Origin: Deltaproteobacteria bacterium | Lineage (GTDB): Bacteria > Desulfobacterota > Desulfobacteria > Desulfobacterales > Desulfobacteraceae | Assembly: GCA_027858995.1 (NCBI GenBank) | Contig: JAQIBP010000088.1 | Location: 1-64,000 of the forward strand | Direction of reading: 5' to 3' | Length of the DNA: 64,000 nucleotides | Part shown: piece after piece, positions 62,768 through 64,000 of the stretch | How the letters are laid out: each line of letters starts with the position of its first letter | How positions within the stretch are numbered: position 1 is the first letter of the stretch | The notes under the pieces: generated by a model | Databases searched by the model: none | What the model was told of the DNA's origin: nothing | Seen by the model: only the letters and a program-made list of their open reading frames with translations | Position numbers and translations under genes: made by a program

Positions 62768-64000
62768 TTATTCCGGCAAATCTGCATTAAACAGATCAAT
62801 AATAGTTTTGGAAATATTAGTATGCAGCTTTTTAATATTCTTCTCTTTCAGGGTTCTATTTGCAGCTCTGTAAACAACCCTGAAGGATAAAGATTTTTTA
62901 TTTTCAGAAAGAGTTTCTCCTTCAAAAACATCAAAAAGAGAAACTTGCTCAATCAATGATTGCTTTTGTGTAATTTTTTCAAATTGATTCAAAATTGCCC
63001 CAATGGTTACTGATTTCTCCACAATAATTGTAATATCCCTTGAGACAGAGGGAAATTTCGGCAGAAGCATTGCTGTAATATTCCCATGAATCAAAGCCTG
63101 TAAAGCTTTAAAATCCAGGTCAAAAACAAAGGCATCCTGCTTTAATCCATAATTTTTTAAAACCTTTTCATTGATTTGTCCAATAGTGCCAATCAGTGTA
63201 TCACCTGATTTAACCAATGCTGCATATCCATTTTTATAGTATGGGCAGGATTGATCTTCAATTTTTTCAAAACTTAAGTTTCCAATTATAAGTCCTTGCA
63301 AAAGGCCTTCCACCACACCTTTTAAATCAAAAAAATCAAACCTTTTCTTTTTTGAATACCATGATTGATCAGAACGATTCCCTGTTATCAAAGCTGCAAC
63401 AACTTCTCTCTCTTCAGGCAGAGATCCCTTTTGGGTAGCAAAAAAAATTTTACCGATCTCAAATAGCTTCAGTGTGTCTGCCTGAAGGGAAATATTTTTT
63501 TTCATTGTTTCAAGAAGTCCTGGAATCAAAGAACTTCTTAAGACTGACATCTGATCAGAGATGGGGTTTAAAATGGTTTCGACCTCTCTTCTTTTATCTC
63601 TATCAGAGAGGTTCAAACGGTCACATGAGTTTTCATTAACAAAATTATAATTGATAGCTTCAAAAAAAGAGAATCCAGTCATTATTGATCCAATTTTTTC
63701 TCGAAGAGAAACTTTTTTATCCAAAAGCTTACCTTTTGCAGCAGCCATGGGATAACTTGTTTCAATGTTATTATATCCCCAGAGTCTTGCCACCTCTTCT
63801 GAAAGGTCTTCAGGCCTTGTAACATCTACTCTGAATGAAGGTATGCCAACTTTAAGCCATGCTTCATCTGTTTTCTCAACTTTGAAATCAACCGATTCAA
63901 GGATATGTCTGATTTCATGGACATCTAAATGTGTACCCAGCCGGCTGTTAAGGGCATTTGTATTTATATCAATTTCAGGTTGAGCCTGTTTTTGAGGGTA
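62768..64000 (-). CDS. pheT: Phenylalanyl-tRNA synthetase beta subunit (3' part, partial)
   Basis: The frame runs open to the window edge, so the 5' part is outside. Visible domains are B5 (INTNALNSRLGTHLDVHEIRHILE), EDLSEEVARLWGYNNIETSYP, the class-II-like core (NYNFVNENSCDRLNL, LRSSLIPGLLETMKKN, LKLFEIGKIF) and the C-terminal anticodon-binding FDX-ACB domain (PKFPSVSRDITIIVEKSV, SLSFRVVYRAANRTL). It pairs with PheS to charge tRNA-Phe. The apparent internal start at 63793 is not real. Confidence 0.94.
   Translation of the reverse strand, partial: YPQKQAQPEIDINTNALNSRLGTHLDVHEIRHILESVDFKVEKTDEAWLKVGIPSFRVDVTRPEDLSEEVARLWGYNNIETSYPMAAAKGKLLDKKVSLREKIGSIMTGFSFFEAINYNFVNENSCDRLNLSDRDKRREVETILNPISDQMSVLRSSLIPGLLETMKKNISLQADTLKLFEIGKIFFATQKGSLPEEREVVAALITGNRSDQSWYSKKKRFDFFDLKGVVEGLLQGLIIGNLSFEKIEDQSCPYYKNGYAALVKSGDTLIGTIGQINEKVLKNYGLKQDAFVFDLDFKALQALIHGNITAMLLPKFPSVSRDITIIVEKSVTIGAILNQFEKITQKQSLIEQVSLFDVFEGETLSENKKSLSFRVVYRAANRTLKEKNIKKLHTNISKTIIDLFNADLPE

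Noticed and set aside
1..64000. CRISPR array or intact transposase
   Set aside because: No regularly spaced repeats and no DDE or HUH transposase were seen; the repeats found are palindromic singles, one long direct pair and one two-copy tandem.

Overview
The window looks like the chromosome of a low-GC, anaerobic, sulfate-reducer-like member of the Desulfobacterota (Desulfobacteraceae type). This rests on the mercury-methylation pair hgcA-hgcB, the Gram-negative envelope genes (Wza/Wzc-type export, outer-membrane barrel, PEP-CTERM protein) and the gene content. No rRNA is present, so this is inference from genes and composition.

Layout. (1) 1-8.7 kb is an accessory island of toxin-antitoxin and AAA-ATPase genes: hicBA, a VapBC-type pair, a two-gene hipBA, an RHH-PIN pair, two convergent DUF4143-type ATPases joined by a 104-bp direct repeat, and a three-gene hipB-hipS-hipT module. 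Several units have clear promoters with palindromic operators. (2) 8.8-15.9 kb holds two divergent peptide natural-product (RiPP) clusters. The minus-strand one is a lasso-peptide cluster (PqqD-like B1, protease B2, HprK-like kinase, asparagine-synthetase-like cyclase). Its 55-residue precursor lies convergently at 9059-9226. The plus-strand one has an HprK-like kinase, a PqqD-like protein, a signal-peptidase-like protease and a radical SAM/SPASM enzyme, followed by a precursor-like peptide broken by a one-base shift in an A10 run. (3) 16.7-28.4 kb: a PEP-CTERM protein, an ABC exporter, a secreted protein, a polysaccharide export/polymerisation operon (barrel, Wza, Wzc, Wzy-TPR), a HAD phosphatase and a TPR-SPOR protein. 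(4) 28.4-34 kb, minus strand: ychF, a BASS transporter, a ThDP enzyme and an SDR dehydrogenase, with ~130-bp palindromic repeats at the joints, then yhbY.

(5) 34.1-43.6 kb, plus strand: a heavy-metal-binding protein, hgcA, hgcB, arsC, tilS, ftsH, folP, ybbR, coaX and a TIGR03790-type gene. hgcB has an in-frame UGA exactly where the family carries the Cys of its GVGCA motif. A SECIS-like hairpin with an AGGUCU loop follows 16 nt later, and the frame continues to the hallmark C-terminal Cys-Cys, so hgcB is most simply read as a selenoprotein gene. (6) 43.8-52.6 kb: mazEF, decayed small genes (frameshifted Sel1 protein, nonsense-mutated DUF4431 gene), a heterodimeric ABC exporter, and a degenerate integron (intI N-terminal remnant, HNH cassette, attC, LysE cassette, truncated higB plus higA). 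(7) 52.6-64 kb, minus strand: core translation and RNA genes in conserved order, pheT (partial), tRNA-Gly(CCC), rimP-nusA-infB-rbfA-truB-rpsO-pnp-yycJ.

Genes work together in four main sets: RiPP biosynthesis with HprK-type tailoring, envelope polysaccharide export, metal and metalloid handling with Hg methylation, and the translation operon. All functional statements are from sequence reading only; no database search was run.
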